Below, piece by piece: positions 53,330 through 62,067 of a stretch of DNA of 64,000 nt (the stretch's first letter is position 1; the number at the start of each line of letters is the position of its first letter). Under the pieces are notes generated by a model. It was given only the letters and a program-made list of their open reading frames with translations, was not told the origin of the DNA and searched no databases. This DNA is from Pseudomonas fluorescens (lineage in GTDB: Bacteria; Pseudomonadota; Gammaproteobacteria; Pseudomonadales; Pseudomonadaceae): the NCBI RefSeq assembly GCF_902497625.1, contig NZ_CABVGX010000026.1, positions 20,080-84,079 of the forward strand. The letters run 5' to 3'. The position numbers and the translations under genes are program-made.

Positions 53330-54220
53330 ATGCTCATGGACACACTCGATGCCTTGCGCCTGTTTGTCAGCATTGCTGAAGCCGGCAACCTGACGGCAGC
53401 GGCGCGTCAGCAATCCGTGGCCACCTCGACGGTTACCCTCGCATTGCAGCAGCTGGAAGAACGCGTGTCAGCGCGCCTGATCACGCGGTCGACGCGCAAA
53501 CTGACGTTCACTCACGAAGGCGAGCAGTTTCTGGTTTATGCGCGTCGATTTTTGGCGGAGTGGGAGGGTGCGATCGACGGAATCCGCCAGACCGGGCCGT
53601 TGAAAGGACCGATCCGCATGACCGCGACCAGCGATTTCGGTCGGGTACAACTGGTGCCCGCGCTGGATCGCTTCATGCAATTGCACCCGGACATCCAGGT
53701 CACCCTGCATCTGGGCGATGGCGTCATTGACCTGATCGAACACAACCTTGACCTTGCGCTGCGCAATGGTCCATTGGTGGATTCGAACCTGCGGTCCCGA
53801 GCGTTGGTGCGCAGCCAGCGGATCATTTGCGCGGCACCCGGCTATTGGGACACACACGGCCGACCGGACCATCCCGAGCAGCTGGCGGAGCATAACTGCC
53901 TGATCCTGCATCGCCCGGGCGTGCCGTTTTCGACCTGGCCATTTGTCGTTGATGGCAAGCCGATTGCTGTTCGGGTGTCCGGAAATCGTATTGCCAATGA
54001 TGGTGGGGTATTGCGCCATTGGGCTGTGCAGGGCCACGGCGTGATGATCAAGAATCGCTGGGAGGTCCGCCGCGAAATTGAAGCAGGGCTGCTCGAAACA
54101 GTGCTCGATGAATTCGTCCCGGCCCACGTGGATCTATACGCGGTGACCACCGGCCGCACGACGAGCCGGCGGGTTTCGGCTCTGGTGGACTTTCTCGCCG
54201 AGCAACTGCACCAAGACTGA
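53330..54220 (+). CDS. LysR family transcriptional regulator
   Basis: 296 residues from MLMDTLDALRLFVSIAEAG; the ATG two codons on is an equal alternative. HTH at about 5-60 (LTAAARQQSVATSTVTLALQ) and a CrgA-like effector domain (GPLKGPIRMTATSDFGRVQL; LDLALRNGPLVDSNL). Such regulators typically sit divergent to an oxidoreductase gene, here the SDR. Differs clearly from the LysR pair at 42429 and 47128. Confidence 0.92.
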   Translation: MLMDTLDALRLFVSIAEAGNLTAAARQQSVATSTVTLALQQLEERVSARLITRSTRKLTFTHEGEQFLVYARRFLAEWEGAIDGIRQTGPLKGPIRMTATSDFGRVQLVPALDRFMQLHPDIQVTLHLGDGVIDLIEHNLDLALRNGPLVDSNLRSRALVRSQRIICAAPGYWDTHGRPDHPEQLAEHNCLILHRPGVPFSTWPFVVDGKPIAVRVSGNRIANDGGVLRHWAVQGHGVMIKNRWEVRREIEAGLLETVLDEFVPAHVDLYAVTTGRTTSRRVSALVDFLAEQLHQD

Positions 54221-54255
54221 CCGACATGCTTCTCTACCCGGAGTGAGCGCGCGCC

Positions 54256-54520
54256 TGTAGCAGCTGCCGAGCCCGCGAGGCTGCGTCCGAAGCCGGCATG
54301 AATGAGCACTTGTAGCAGCTGCCGAGCCCGCGAGGCTGCGTCCGAGGCCGGCGTGAATGAGCGCCTGTAGCAGCTGCCGAGCCTGCGAGGCTGCGTCCGA
54401 AGCCGGCGTGAATGAGCTCCTGTAGCAGCTGCCGAGCCCGCGAGGCTGCGCCGAAGCCGGCGTGAATGAGCACTTGTAGCAGCTGCCGAGCCTGCGAGGC
54501 TGCGTCCGAAGCCGAAGGCC
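54256..54520. repeat. Tandem array of five 55-bp TGTAGCAGCTGC-family units
   Basis: Units start at 54256, 54311, 54366, 54421 and 54475 (one unit is 54 bases through loss of a T). Each begins TGTAGCAGCTGCCGAGCC and ends near AAGCCGGCGTGAATGAGC. Elsewhere in the window this unit occurs as inverted pairs; here it is head-to-tail. The array fills the 319-base gap between the LysR and thioesterase genes and would vary easily by slippage. Confidence 0.92.
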
Positions 54521-54539
54521 TCGCCATCCGGCCCACACA

Positions 54540-55034
54540 TCACCGACCGTGAGCCGCCGCTGCCAATTGCCCGGTATCTACACGAACAAACACAGAATCA
54601 CCCACCGCCGTCAGCACATCGCCCGCATACACCTCGCAAATGACGCGGGTCTTGCGCCCGACTTCACCGTCGACTCTGGCCTTCAGCGTCAATGGCAAAC
54701 CCATCGGCGTCGGCTTGATGAACTTGATGCCCAGATTGCCCGTGACGCAGTTGATGCGTGGCAGGCTGGTGGCCTCGCGGTTCTCCGCTCGATAGTGATA
54801 AGCCATCGCCGTCCAGTTGGAATGACAATCAACCAACATCGCGATCAGCCCGCCGTAGACCAGATCCGGCCAGCCGCAATATCGCGCGTCCGGCACGTGC
54901 TCAGCCATCACATGCAGACCGTCCTCGTGCCAGAAACTCTTGATATGCAACCCATCGACATTACGGCTGCCGCAGCCATAACAAACGCCCTCGGGCGCGG
55001 CACTGTCCTGCAGGGAAGTCTCGGAGGTGGACAT
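54540..55034 (-). CDS. PaaI-like hotdog thioesterase
   Basis: 164 residues. Hotdog-fold acyl-CoA thioesterase features: CGWPDLVYGGLIAMLVDCHS (helix with the catalytic-site Asp) and LGIKFIKPTPMGLPLTLKAR. An N-terminal CYGCGSRNVDGLHI is a common leader of these proteins and could bind metal. The physiological acyl-CoA is unknown. Flanked on both sides by tandem repeats. Confidence 0.88.
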   Translation of the reverse strand: MSTSETSLQDSAAPEGVCYGCGSRNVDGLHIKSFWHEDGLHVMAEHVPDARYCGWPDLVYGGLIAMLVDCHSNWTAMAYHYRAENREATSLPRINCVTGNLGIKFIKPTPMGLPLTLKARVDGEVGRKTRVICEVYAGDVLTAVGDSVFVRVDTGQLAAAAHGR

Positions 55035-55120
55035 GACGCGATCATCCTCTAAATCGTAATTTCCCGGATTCTAGCTCTGAAACCCCACGCTCGATACCAG
55101 ACACACAAGACACAAAATCT

Positions 55121-55534
55121 AACCGCGCCCCCGATCCCCTGTGGGAGCGAGCCTGCTCGCGATAAAGCCGGTACAGGCGACAGAAATCTCGCGACTGTCC
55201 CACCGCCTTCGCCAGCAGGCTGGCTCCCACAATTGACCTCGGCCAGGCACGAAATGTAACCGCGCCCCCCGATCCCCTGTGGGAGCGAGCCTGCTCGCGA
55301 TGAAGCCGGTACAGGCGACAGAAATCTCGCGACTGTCCCACCGCCTTCGCCAGCAGGCTGGCTCCCACAATTGACCTCGGCCAGGCACGAAATGTAACCG
55401 CGCCCCCCGATCCCCTGTGGGAGCGAGCCTGCTCGCGATGACGCCGGTACAGGCGACAGAAATCTCGCGACTGTCCTACCGCCCTCGCCAGCAGGCTGGC
55501 TCCCACAATTGACCTCGGCCAGACACGAAATGTA
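55121..55534. repeat. Three tandem 138-bp units, each a REP doublet
   Basis: The period is exactly 138 bases (GTGGGAGCGAGCCTGCTCGC at 55141, 55279 and 55417). Each unit holds that REP, a spacer with GAAATCTCGCGACTGTCC, and an inverted REP (CAGCAGGCTGGCTCCCACA). Copies differ by only a few bases. They fill the 518-base gap between the thioesterase and glcG genes. Confidence 0.92.
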
Positions 55535-55552
55535 AGCCCGCTGCCCATCACC

Positions 55553-55953
55553 TCACTTCAGACACTGAGCCCCAGCCTTGGCCACTTGCGCATCCTGCTC
55601 GGCCTTGACCCCTGACACCCCGATTGCGCCGATCACTTGCCCGTCATGAACAATCGGCACGCCGCCCTCGAGGGAGGTAAGCAATGGCGCGGAGAGGAAA
55701 GCGAAGCGTCCACCGTTGACCATGTCTTCGTAACCTTTAGATTCGCGACGTCCAAGTGCTGACGTGCGCGCTTTTTCGGTGGCGATATAGGCAGCGCTCG
55801 GGGCGCAGCCATCGAGGCGCTCCAGTGCAAGGGGATGGCCGCCATCGTCGACGATCACGATCGTCACGGCCCACTGATTGTTTTGCGCTTCGCTGCGCGC
55901 TGCGGCGAGAATCCGGCTGACTTCGCCTGGCTCAAGATGGCTTTACTGTTCAT
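55553..55953 (-). pseudogene. glcG: GlcG/HbpS-type heme-binding protein, frameshifted
   Basis: DUF336 protein of the glycolate oxidase operon. From the ATG at 55953, which overlaps the glcF stop (ATGA), the reading MNSKAILSQA goes out of frame and stops after about 30 codons. Adding one G near 55924 (GGCGAAG to GGCGGAAG on the minus strand) restores EVSRILAAARSEAQNNQW and joins the intact rest (VTIVIVDDGGHPLALERLDG ... GVPIVHDGQVIGAIGVSG). The full protein would be about 133 residues, normal for GlcG. Either a real one-base deletion or a sequencing error; the rest of the gene shows no decay. Confidence 0.85.
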
Positions 55954-57191
55954 CGGGTTGCTCCTGTGTCGGGTGGAGTCATGGCGTCTTCGACCAGCTC
56001 GATCCAGTGCCGGACAGGCGTTCGGCCGGCGCCATCCAGATGAGACTGGCAGCCGATATTGGCCGTGGCGATGACGTCGGGGTGGCCACTTTCCAGCGCA
56101 TTGAGTTTGTTATCACGCAATTGCCGCGACAGCACCGGTTGCGTGATCGAATAGGTGCCCGCCGAGCCGCAGCACAAATGGCTGTCAGGCACGACGGTGA
56201 GATTGAAGCCCAGACGAATCAACAGCGCTTCCACCGCACCGCCGAGTTTTTGCGCGTGCTGCAAGGTGCATGGGCAGTGAAAAGCCAGGCGCTGATCGCT
56301 GTGAAGCGCCAGGGTTTCAAGCGGTTCCTCGCGCAGCACTTCGACCAGGTCGCGGGCCAGCGCGCTGACCTTGTGAGCCTTGTCTGCGTAAGCAGGATCG
56401 GCGCGCAGCAGATGGCCGTAATCCTTGATAAACGCCCCGCAGCCACTGGCGGTTTGCACGATCGCCTCGGCACCGTTTTCAATGCCGGGCCACCACGCAT
56501 CGATGTTGCGTCGGGCGCGGTCAAGGCCGGCGGCTTGCGCGTCGAGGTGATAATCCACAGCGCCGCAGCAACCGGCTTCGCGAGCCGGGATCACGCTGAT
56601 GCCCAGACGGTCCAGAACCCGTGCTGTCGCCGCATTGGTGTTGGGCGAGAGGCTCGGTTGCACGCAGCCTTCGAGCATCAGCACCTGTCGGGCGTGCTGC
56701 CCGAGCGGGCGCTGTTTCGCCGGGGTAACCTGGCGAGGCAACTTGCCCTGCAGACTGCTCGGCAGCAGCGCCCGGAATACCTGGCCGCTGCCAATCAACG
56801 TCTTGAACAGAGCTCGATTGGGCACCACGCCGCGCAAGCCTTCGCGCAGTAATCGCTGGTCAAGCGGTCGCATCACGGCGGCATCGACCACCGCCCGGCC
56901 AATGTCCAGCAGATTGTGATAATCGACCCCGGACGGGCAGGTGGTTTCGCAATTGCGGCAGGTCAGGCAGCGATCCAGATGCAGTTGCGTTTTGCGCGTG
57001 ATCTCGTTGCCTTCCAGGACTTGCTTGATCAGATAGATGCGGCCACGCGGTCCGTCCAGCTCATCGCCGAGCAATTGATAAGTCGGGCAGGTCGCGTTGC
57101 AGAAACCACAGTGCACGCAGGAGCGTAGAATGCTTTCGGCTTCTTCGGCGCGAGGCAGTTGGCGCGCCGCTTCGCTCAGGGTTGTCTGCAT
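55950..57191 (-). CDS. glcF: Glycolate oxidase iron-sulfur subunit
   Basis: 413 residues. Two [4Fe-4S] ferredoxin-type clusters: C25-x2-C-x2-C-x3-C (SCVHCGFCNATCP) and CLTCRNCETTCPSGVDY near residue 78. Two CCG domains follow (EAGCCGAVDYHLD; SHLCCGSAGTYS). It passes electrons from the flavin subunits GlcD/GlcE to the membrane quinone pool. Third gene of glcDEFG; 3 bases after glcE. Confidence 0.96.
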   Translation of the reverse strand: MQTTLSEAARQLPRAEEAESILRSCVHCGFCNATCPTYQLLGDELDGPRGRIYLIKQVLEGNEITRKTQLHLDRCLTCRNCETTCPSGVDYHNLLDIGRAVVDAAVMRPLDQRLLREGLRGVVPNRALFKTLIGSGQVFRALLPSSLQGKLPRQVTPAKQRPLGQHARQVLMLEGCVQPSLSPNTNAATARVLDRLGISVIPAREAGCCGAVDYHLDAQAAGLDRARRNIDAWWPGIENGAEAIVQTASGCGAFIKDYGHLLRADPAYADKAHKVSALARDLVEVLREEPLETLALHSDQRLAFHCPCTLQHAQKLGGAVEALLIRLGFNLTVVPDSHLCCGSAGTYSITQPVLSRQLRDNKLNALESGHPDVIATANIGCQSHLDGAGRTPVRHWIELVEDAMTPPDTGATR

Positions 57192-57194
57192 GGT

Positions 57195-58259
57195 TCAGAG
57201 CTCCGCGTACAGGCGTCCGGGATTGAAAATCTGCTGAGGGTCGAGTTGCTGTTTGAGGCTGCGGTGATAGCGCATCAATGGTCCGGACAAGGGCTGAAAA
57301 GGGCAGTCGCTCAGCCCGTGGCTGTAGCAGGTCACGTGCCCGCCGACCTCATCGATCACTTTGCGAATGAACGCCCCTTCCGCATCCGACTTCAACCAGC
57401 GCTGGGCGCCGCCCCAATCGAGCAGTTGCCGGCCGGGCAATGCCAGCCGCGCGGTGTTGTTCGGCACGGACAGGCGCCAAAGCGGCTGATTCTCATCGAA
57501 GAAACTCAGCCGGTGTTCATTCAGATCAGCCCAGAAGCTGGCGTCCAGCAACTCGCCGCCAAGCCGGTCATGGGCCGCAGTTACCGACCCTTCGCCCCCT
57601 TCAAGGCGCAGATGCAGACGCAGACCATCGTGGCAGGCGGCGCTGATCGGCAACGGTTGCTGGCCCCATTCCGCCAGGCGCAGCAAGGCACGGTCGGCGT
57701 CCATTTCGAGGCTGATGCTCAGGCATTGACGCGGTTTTGGCAGCACCTTGAGCGATACCTCGGTGATGACGCCCAGTGAACCGAAGCTGCCCGCCATCAG
57801 GCGCGACAGGTCGTAACCGGCGACGTTTTTCATCACTTCGCCACCGAAGCGTAAGTGCTTGCCGAGCCCGGTGATCACCCGCGTCCCCAGGACGAAATCA
57901 CGCACTGAGCCCGACCATGGCCGACGCGGTCCGGACAAGCCGCTGGCAATCATACCGCCGACTGTGGCGCCGTCACCGAAAGCCGGCGGTTCGCACGGCA
58001 ACATCTGCTGTGCCTCGTCCAGCACTTGCGCCAGCTCGGCGAGCGGGGTTCCGCACCGGGCGGTGATCACCAGTTCTGTCGGATCGTAGCTGACGATGCC
58101 CCGATGCGAACGTGTGTCGAGCACTTCGCCGGCGGTGATGCGCCCCAGAAAAGCTTTACTGTTGGAGCCCTGGATGCGCAGCGGCGTGGCGTCTTGCAGG
58201 GCCTGGTTGACCTGCTCCAGCAGTGCGCCGCTGTCATCGATATCGTGTTCGCCGGGCAT
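57195..58259 (-). CDS. glcE: Glycolate oxidase FAD-binding subunit
   Basis: 354 residues, FAD-linked oxidase family. FAD-binding parts: LRIQGSNSKAFLGR, ELVITARCGTPLAELAQVLD and DGATVGGMIASGLSGPRRPW, then GEVMKNVAGYDLSRLMAGSF. It forms the GlcDEF complex oxidising glycolate to glyoxylate. The start codon shares one base with the glcD stop. Confidence 0.96.
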   Translation of the reverse strand: MPGEHDIDDSGALLEQVNQALQDATPLRIQGSNSKAFLGRITAGEVLDTRSHRGIVSYDPTELVITARCGTPLAELAQVLDEAQQMLPCEPPAFGDGATVGGMIASGLSGPRRPWSGSVRDFVLGTRVITGLGKHLRFGGEVMKNVAGYDLSRLMAGSFGSLGVITEVSLKVLPKPRQCLSISLEMDADRALLRLAEWGQQPLPISAACHDGLRLHLRLEGGEGSVTAAHDRLGGELLDASFWADLNEHRLSFFDENQPLWRLSVPNNTARLALPGRQLLDWGGAQRWLKSDAEGAFIRKVIDEVGGHVTCYSHGLSDCPFQPLSGPLMRYHRSLKQQLDPQQIFNPGRLYAEL

Positions 58260-59758
58260 CAGAAACGCTCCAGTTCGGGGAAGGGCAACTGACCCATATG
58301 CACGTGCATCGCGCCAAATTCGGCACAGCGGTGCAACGTTGGAATGTTCTTCCCGGGGTTAAGCAGGCCGCTCGGATCGAACGCGGCTTTGACGGCATGG
58401 AACAGCGTCAACTCATCGCTGTTGAACTGCGCGCACATCTGATTGATTTTCTCGCGACCGACCCCGTGCTCGCCGGTGATGCTGCCGCCGACCTTCACGC
58501 ACAACTCGAGGATCCTGCCGCCCAGCGCTTCGGCGCGATCGAGTTCGCCCGGCTGGTTGGCATCGAACAGAATCAGTGGGTGCATGTTGCCGTCCCCGGC
58601 GTGGAAAACGTTGGCCACGCGCAGATCGTATTCGGCTGACAACGCAGCAATCGCCTGCAGTACGCCGGGCAACGCGCGGCGCGGAATCGTGCCGTCCATG
58701 CAGTAATAATCAGGCGAGAGCCGGCCCACAGCAGGAAAAGCATTCTTGCGGCCAGCCCAGAAGCGCACGCGCTCGGCTTCGTCTTTGGCGAGGCGCACCT
58801 CGGTGGCGCCGGCCTGTTGCAGCACCTGGCGCACGCGGTCGCAATCAGCGTGGACATCGGCTTCAACGCCGTCGAGTTCGCACAGCAGAATGGCTTCGGC
58901 TTCGACCGGGTAGCCCGCGTGGATAAAATCTTCGGCCGCGCGGATCGCCAGGTTGTCCATCATTTCCAGACCGCCAGGGATGATGCCAGCAGCGATGATG
59001 TCAGCCACCGCGCGTCCGGCTTTTTCGACGCTATCGAACGCGGCCAGCAGTACCTTGGCGGTCTGCGGTTTGGGCAACAGTTTGACCGTGACCTCGGTGA
59101 TAACGCCGAGCATGCCCTCGGAGCCGGTGAACAGCGCGAGCAGATCAAACCCGGGCGAGTCGAGCGCCTGGGAACCCAGGCTGAGGTGTTCACCATCGAC
59201 AGTCAGGATGTCGATTTTGAGCAGGTTGTGTACGGTCAGACCATATTTCAGGCAATGCACGCCACCTGCGTTTTCAGCGACGTTGCCGCCAATCGAACAG
59301 GCAATTTGTGAAGACGGATCCGGTGCGTAATACAGGCCGAACGGTGCGGTGGCCTGGGAAATTGCCAGGTTGCGCACCCCCGGCTGAACCCGGGCAGTGC
59401 GTGCGGCCGGGTCGATGTGCAGAATATTGTTGAAGCGCGCCATTACCAACAGCACGCCTTTTTCCAGGGGTAATGCCCCGCCCGACAACCCGGTGCCGGC
59501 GCCTCGGGCAATGACCGGCACATGCCTTTCGTGACAGAGGCGCAGCACGCCTTGTACCTCATCGAGGTGGCGCGGCAACACTACCAGCATCGGCGTGGTG
59601 CGATAGGCCGACAAGCCGTCGCACTCATAAGGCCGCAGCTCTTCAGGCTCATGCAGCACGTCCAGGTTCGGCATTCGCTCGCGCATTGCCTGAATCAACG
59701 CGGCTCTGTCGACATCCGGCAGCACACCGTCGACGCGTTCGTCGTAGAGGATGTTCAT
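58259..59758 (-). CDS. glcD: Glycolate oxidase subunit GlcD
   Basis: 499 residues, the length of E. coli GlcD. FAD-binding type 4 domain: PVIARGAGTGLSGGALPLEK and PDPSSQIACSIGGNVAENAG. C-terminal oxidase domain with FHAGDGNMHPLILFD and GEHGVGREK, which carry metal and substrate residues. Catalyses glycolate (or D-lactate) oxidation. First gene of the operon; no glcC regulator is in the window and the 180 bases upstream show no clear promoter. Confidence 0.97.
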   Translation of the reverse strand: MNILYDERVDGVLPDVDRAALIQAMRERMPNLDVLHEPEELRPYECDGLSAYRTTPMLVVLPRHLDEVQGVLRLCHERHVPVIARGAGTGLSGGALPLEKGVLLVMARFNNILHIDPAARTARVQPGVRNLAISQATAPFGLYYAPDPSSQIACSIGGNVAENAGGVHCLKYGLTVHNLLKIDILTVDGEHLSLGSQALDSPGFDLLALFTGSEGMLGVITEVTVKLLPKPQTAKVLLAAFDSVEKAGRAVADIIAAGIIPGGLEMMDNLAIRAAEDFIHAGYPVEAEAILLCELDGVEADVHADCDRVRQVLQQAGATEVRLAKDEAERVRFWAGRKNAFPAVGRLSPDYYCMDGTIPRRALPGVLQAIAALSAEYDLRVANVFHAGDGNMHPLILFDANQPGELDRAEALGGRILELCVKVGGSITGEHGVGREKINQMCAQFNSDELTLFHAVKAAFDPSGLLNPGKNIPTLHRCAEFGAMHVHMGQLPFPELERF

Positions 59759-59938
59759 AGGCAGTCACGGCACTCGGTTATTGTTGTTCGAGGTCTTTTT
59801 CCGGTATTGCGCACCTATGCATCATTGGCCTGAGGCGGTCAGCTGTCCATGCGTTGTTGCCGGTTGCAGCAGGTTTTTTCAGTGTCCCAACTGCACCGTT
59901 GGAAAAACATCAGGCCGATCAGGACGTTATGGTTCAGC

Positions 59939-60331
59939 TCAAGGGCGATGATCATCTGTAGACTCGGTCTCGAAGCGGATCTGCTCGGGATCACCCAGCG
60001 AGCTGTAATGCTTGCGCAGCTTGCGCAAGTCCCGGGTACCCATTTTGTCCAGCGATAAGATGGCGTTCTGCGCTTCATGGGTGGCGCGAATCAGCTCGTC
60101 GATTTTCAGATGAAGAATGTCGTTATCGCGGTTTTGCGTGTTCTGGATCAGGAACACCATCAGGAAGGTGATGATCGTGGTCGAGGTGTTGATGATCAGT
60201 TGCCATGTGTCGTTGTAGTTGAAAAACGGACCTGTCACCGCCCAGGCAATGATCAGCACGATGGCGGTAAGGAAAGTCTTTGAACTGCCGGCGCGATTGG
60301 AGAGGGCTTGGCAGAATTTTGAAAATTTCAT
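59939..60331 (-). CDS. Low-affinity iron permease family membrane protein
   Basis: 130 residues from MKFSKFCQALSNRAGSSKTF. Two TM segments (about 19-38 and 46-68) with the family core AVTGPFFNYNDTWQLIINTS, ITFLMVFLIQNTQNRDNDIL and KIDELIRATHEAQN. Bacterial members are named after yeast Fet4 by similarity, but iron transport by them is not shown as far as I know. A longer in-frame start exists upstream, adding a poorly convincing leader. No clear ribosome site. Confidence 0.85.
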   Translation of the reverse strand: MKFSKFCQALSNRAGSSKTFLTAIVLIIAWAVTGPFFNYNDTWQLIINTSTTIITFLMVFLIQNTQNRDNDILHLKIDELIRATHEAQNAILSLDKMGTRDLRKLRKHYSSLGDPEQIRFETESTDDHRP

Positions 60332-60559
60332 GAGAGGAGCTCTAGCTTGTGGTTTCGGATAGACCACAGTGCGCCGCTGAAATTCTTTCTTACAAATTTT
60401 CCAAGGTCCTGGACGCTTCATCCGTCCTGCAGAAAAAACTTGGAACAACGGGAATCCAGCCCTGGTCACTCTTCTGGCACGACGGTTTTGATTACCGTGT
60501 GCCACCGACAACGGACGCCCTCCAGGCGACGCATCCTTTGACCGACAGGAAGACTGAAA

Positions 60560-61057
60560 ATGGCCAGAAAAACTGTTGAAGACCTCTTTGTTCACGAGCT
60601 GTCCGACGTTTACAGCGCGGAAAAGCAGATCACCAAAGCGCTGCCTCGCATGGCGAAGGCCGCGACCAATCCGCTACTCGCTGAAGCGTTCACCTCGCAC
60701 CTCGAGGAAACCCATGGGCAGATCGAACGTATTGATCAATTGGTGCAATTGACCGGCCTGAAGCTCAAGAGAATGAAGTGCGTGGCCATGGAGGGGTTGG
60801 TTGAAGAGTCCAAGGAACTGCTGGAAGAGATCGACAAAGGCGCGGTGCTCGACGCGGCACTGATCGGCGCTGCGCAAAAGGTCGAGCACTATGAAATTGC
60901 CAGTTACGGCACACTGGTTGCCATGGCCAAGCACCTTAAGATGGATGACGCTGCGGCGTTGCTGGCGGCGACGCTTGCCGAAGAAAAGGGCGCTGACGAG
61001 AAGCTGTCGAAGATCGCCGAACAGGGCGGCAATCAAGCTGCGACCTTAGAAAAATAA
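60560..61057 (+). CDS. DUF892 (YciE/YciF-type) ferritin-like protein
   Basis: 165 residues, four-helix ferritin-like. MARKTVEDLFVHELSDVYSA is the family N-terminus, and metal-ligand candidates are E17-type Glu in HELSDVYSAEKQ, E/H in HLEETHGQIERI, and KVEHYEIASYGTL. YciE/YciF proteins are general stress proteins of unknown activity in enterobacteria. Single gene; 228 bases upstream separate it from the divergent iron-permease-family gene. Confidence 0.93.
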   Translation: MARKTVEDLFVHELSDVYSAEKQITKALPRMAKAATNPLLAEAFTSHLEETHGQIERIDQLVQLTGLKLKRMKCVAMEGLVEESKELLEEIDKGAVLDAALIGAAQKVEHYEIASYGTLVAMAKHLKMDDAAALLAATLAEEKGADEKLSKIAEQGGNQAATLEK

Positions 61058-61163
61058 GCGCCGACCGTGGCCGGTGAACGGCGGCGGTGAAGTGAACGCC
61101 GCCGATTCACCGCGCAAAAAAGCCAGCGCCTCGCGGGCTCACCGCTTCAGACCGGCTCAGGTG

Positions 61164-61346
61164 TCACTCTGCAGCAGACGGGTCATCGTCTGACTGCCCC
61201 TTTCCCAATATGTAGCAAGGGTGAAGCTGGCCGTTGGGATGTGTGGTGACCACAACCGACAGCAGTTTCCAACCTTCGCGAATTTTCATGTTGGCGTCGT
61301 TGGTTGAAAGGGCTTCCATGATTTGGTTCGCCTCGGACATATGCAT
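61164..61346 (-). CDS. Hypothetical small protein
   Basis: 60 residues from MHMSEANQIMEALSTND, with AGGCGAG upstream; a start 21 codons earlier is open but has no ribosome site. No TM segment. The core KIREGWKLLSVVVTTHPNGQ followed by CYILGKG looks like a small beta-hairpin domain. I recall similar unnamed proteins in other pseudomonads. Function unknown. Confidence 0.65.
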   Translation of the reverse strand: MHMSEANQIMEALSTNDANMKIREGWKLLSVVVTTHPNGQLHPCYILGKGQSDDDPSAAE

Positions 61347-61530
61347 GTGGTGACTCGCCTGGCTGGTTTTTTTATTAGGCAAGCAGTCCAGGCGCAGGTT
61401 CAGACTCATACACCGTCAGCAAGCGAGCGCGACACTGATCGATCAGCCCCGGTCGGGGCTCAATTATTGAGAAATATCGGTTGCGGCACATGCAATTTCC
61501 TCCTTATTGGCCGCGTGAAGTCACCGCTGG

Positions 61531-61944
61531 CTAACCGGGCTTTGTCACGGGCCGGTCCGGTTGTAGAAGTTGCGTCACTGCCAGCACCAGCTCATCCAGC
61601 GACCATGGTTTGTGCAGGTAAATCGTCGAGGCGGGCACTGTCTGCGGATCAAGCAGATAACCGGAAGTGAGAATCGCTGCGATGTGTGGCCATTGTCCCT
61701 GCACCATTTCGATGAATTCCGTTCCCTGTACCTGCCCGGGTACGCCATGATCGGCAATCACCAGGCCGCACTGTCCATGCGCATGCAACAGGTAGGTCAA
61801 GGCATCGTCGGCCGTGTCGAACGCGCAGGCCTTGGCGCCGATCTCTTCAACGATGTCCACCATCAACGAACGCAGCGTCGGATCGTCTTCGACGACGATG
61901 ACTTCGCCGACAATCGGCAATATGCCTTCCCAATTTACTTTCAC
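61531..61944 (-). CDS. Receiver-only response regulator
   Basis: 137 residues, one CheY-like receiver domain and no output domain. Acidic pocket E19-D20-D21 (VVEDDPTLRSL), phosphoacceptor D65 (LVIADHGVPG), switch Thr/Ser in LTSGYLLDP and Lys in LHKPWSLDEL. The start MKVNWEGILPIVGEV is the only good one. Such proteins often relay from hybrid kinases; a partner kinase is not next to it. BphP at 35972 lacks a regulator, but nothing ties the two together. Confidence 0.92.
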   Translation of the reverse strand: MKVNWEGILPIVGEVIVVEDDPTLRSLMVDIVEEIGAKACAFDTADDALTYLLHAHGQCGLVIADHGVPGQVQGTEFIEMVQGQWPHIAAILTSGYLLDPQTVPASTIYLHKPWSLDELVLAVTQLLQPDRPVTKPG

Positions 61945-62067
61945 TCATTGATTCCTTAGCCAGGCCCGGCGGCCGGCGTCACTGAAGTCAGTGTCTGAGT
62001 GTAAGTCCGATTTGCAGATGTGCCCGATGAAAAACGTTCGTTTCATGTCTCAGGTCAACAAATTGGT

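Noticed and set aside
54256..54520. Regularly spaced repeats, considered as a CRISPR array
   Set aside because: The whole 55-base unit is repeated with no unique spacers, and no cas genes are near.
54134..54543. Overlapping minus-strand open frames over the 55-bp tandem array
   Set aside because: They exist because the repeat lacks stop codons in all three frames; the repeated peptide is a by-product, not a gene.
61446..61460. GCCCC-GGTC-GGGGC hairpin downstream of the response regulator gene
   Set aside because: A stem of five G/C pairs is real, but no T-run follows on either strand, so it is not called as a terminator.
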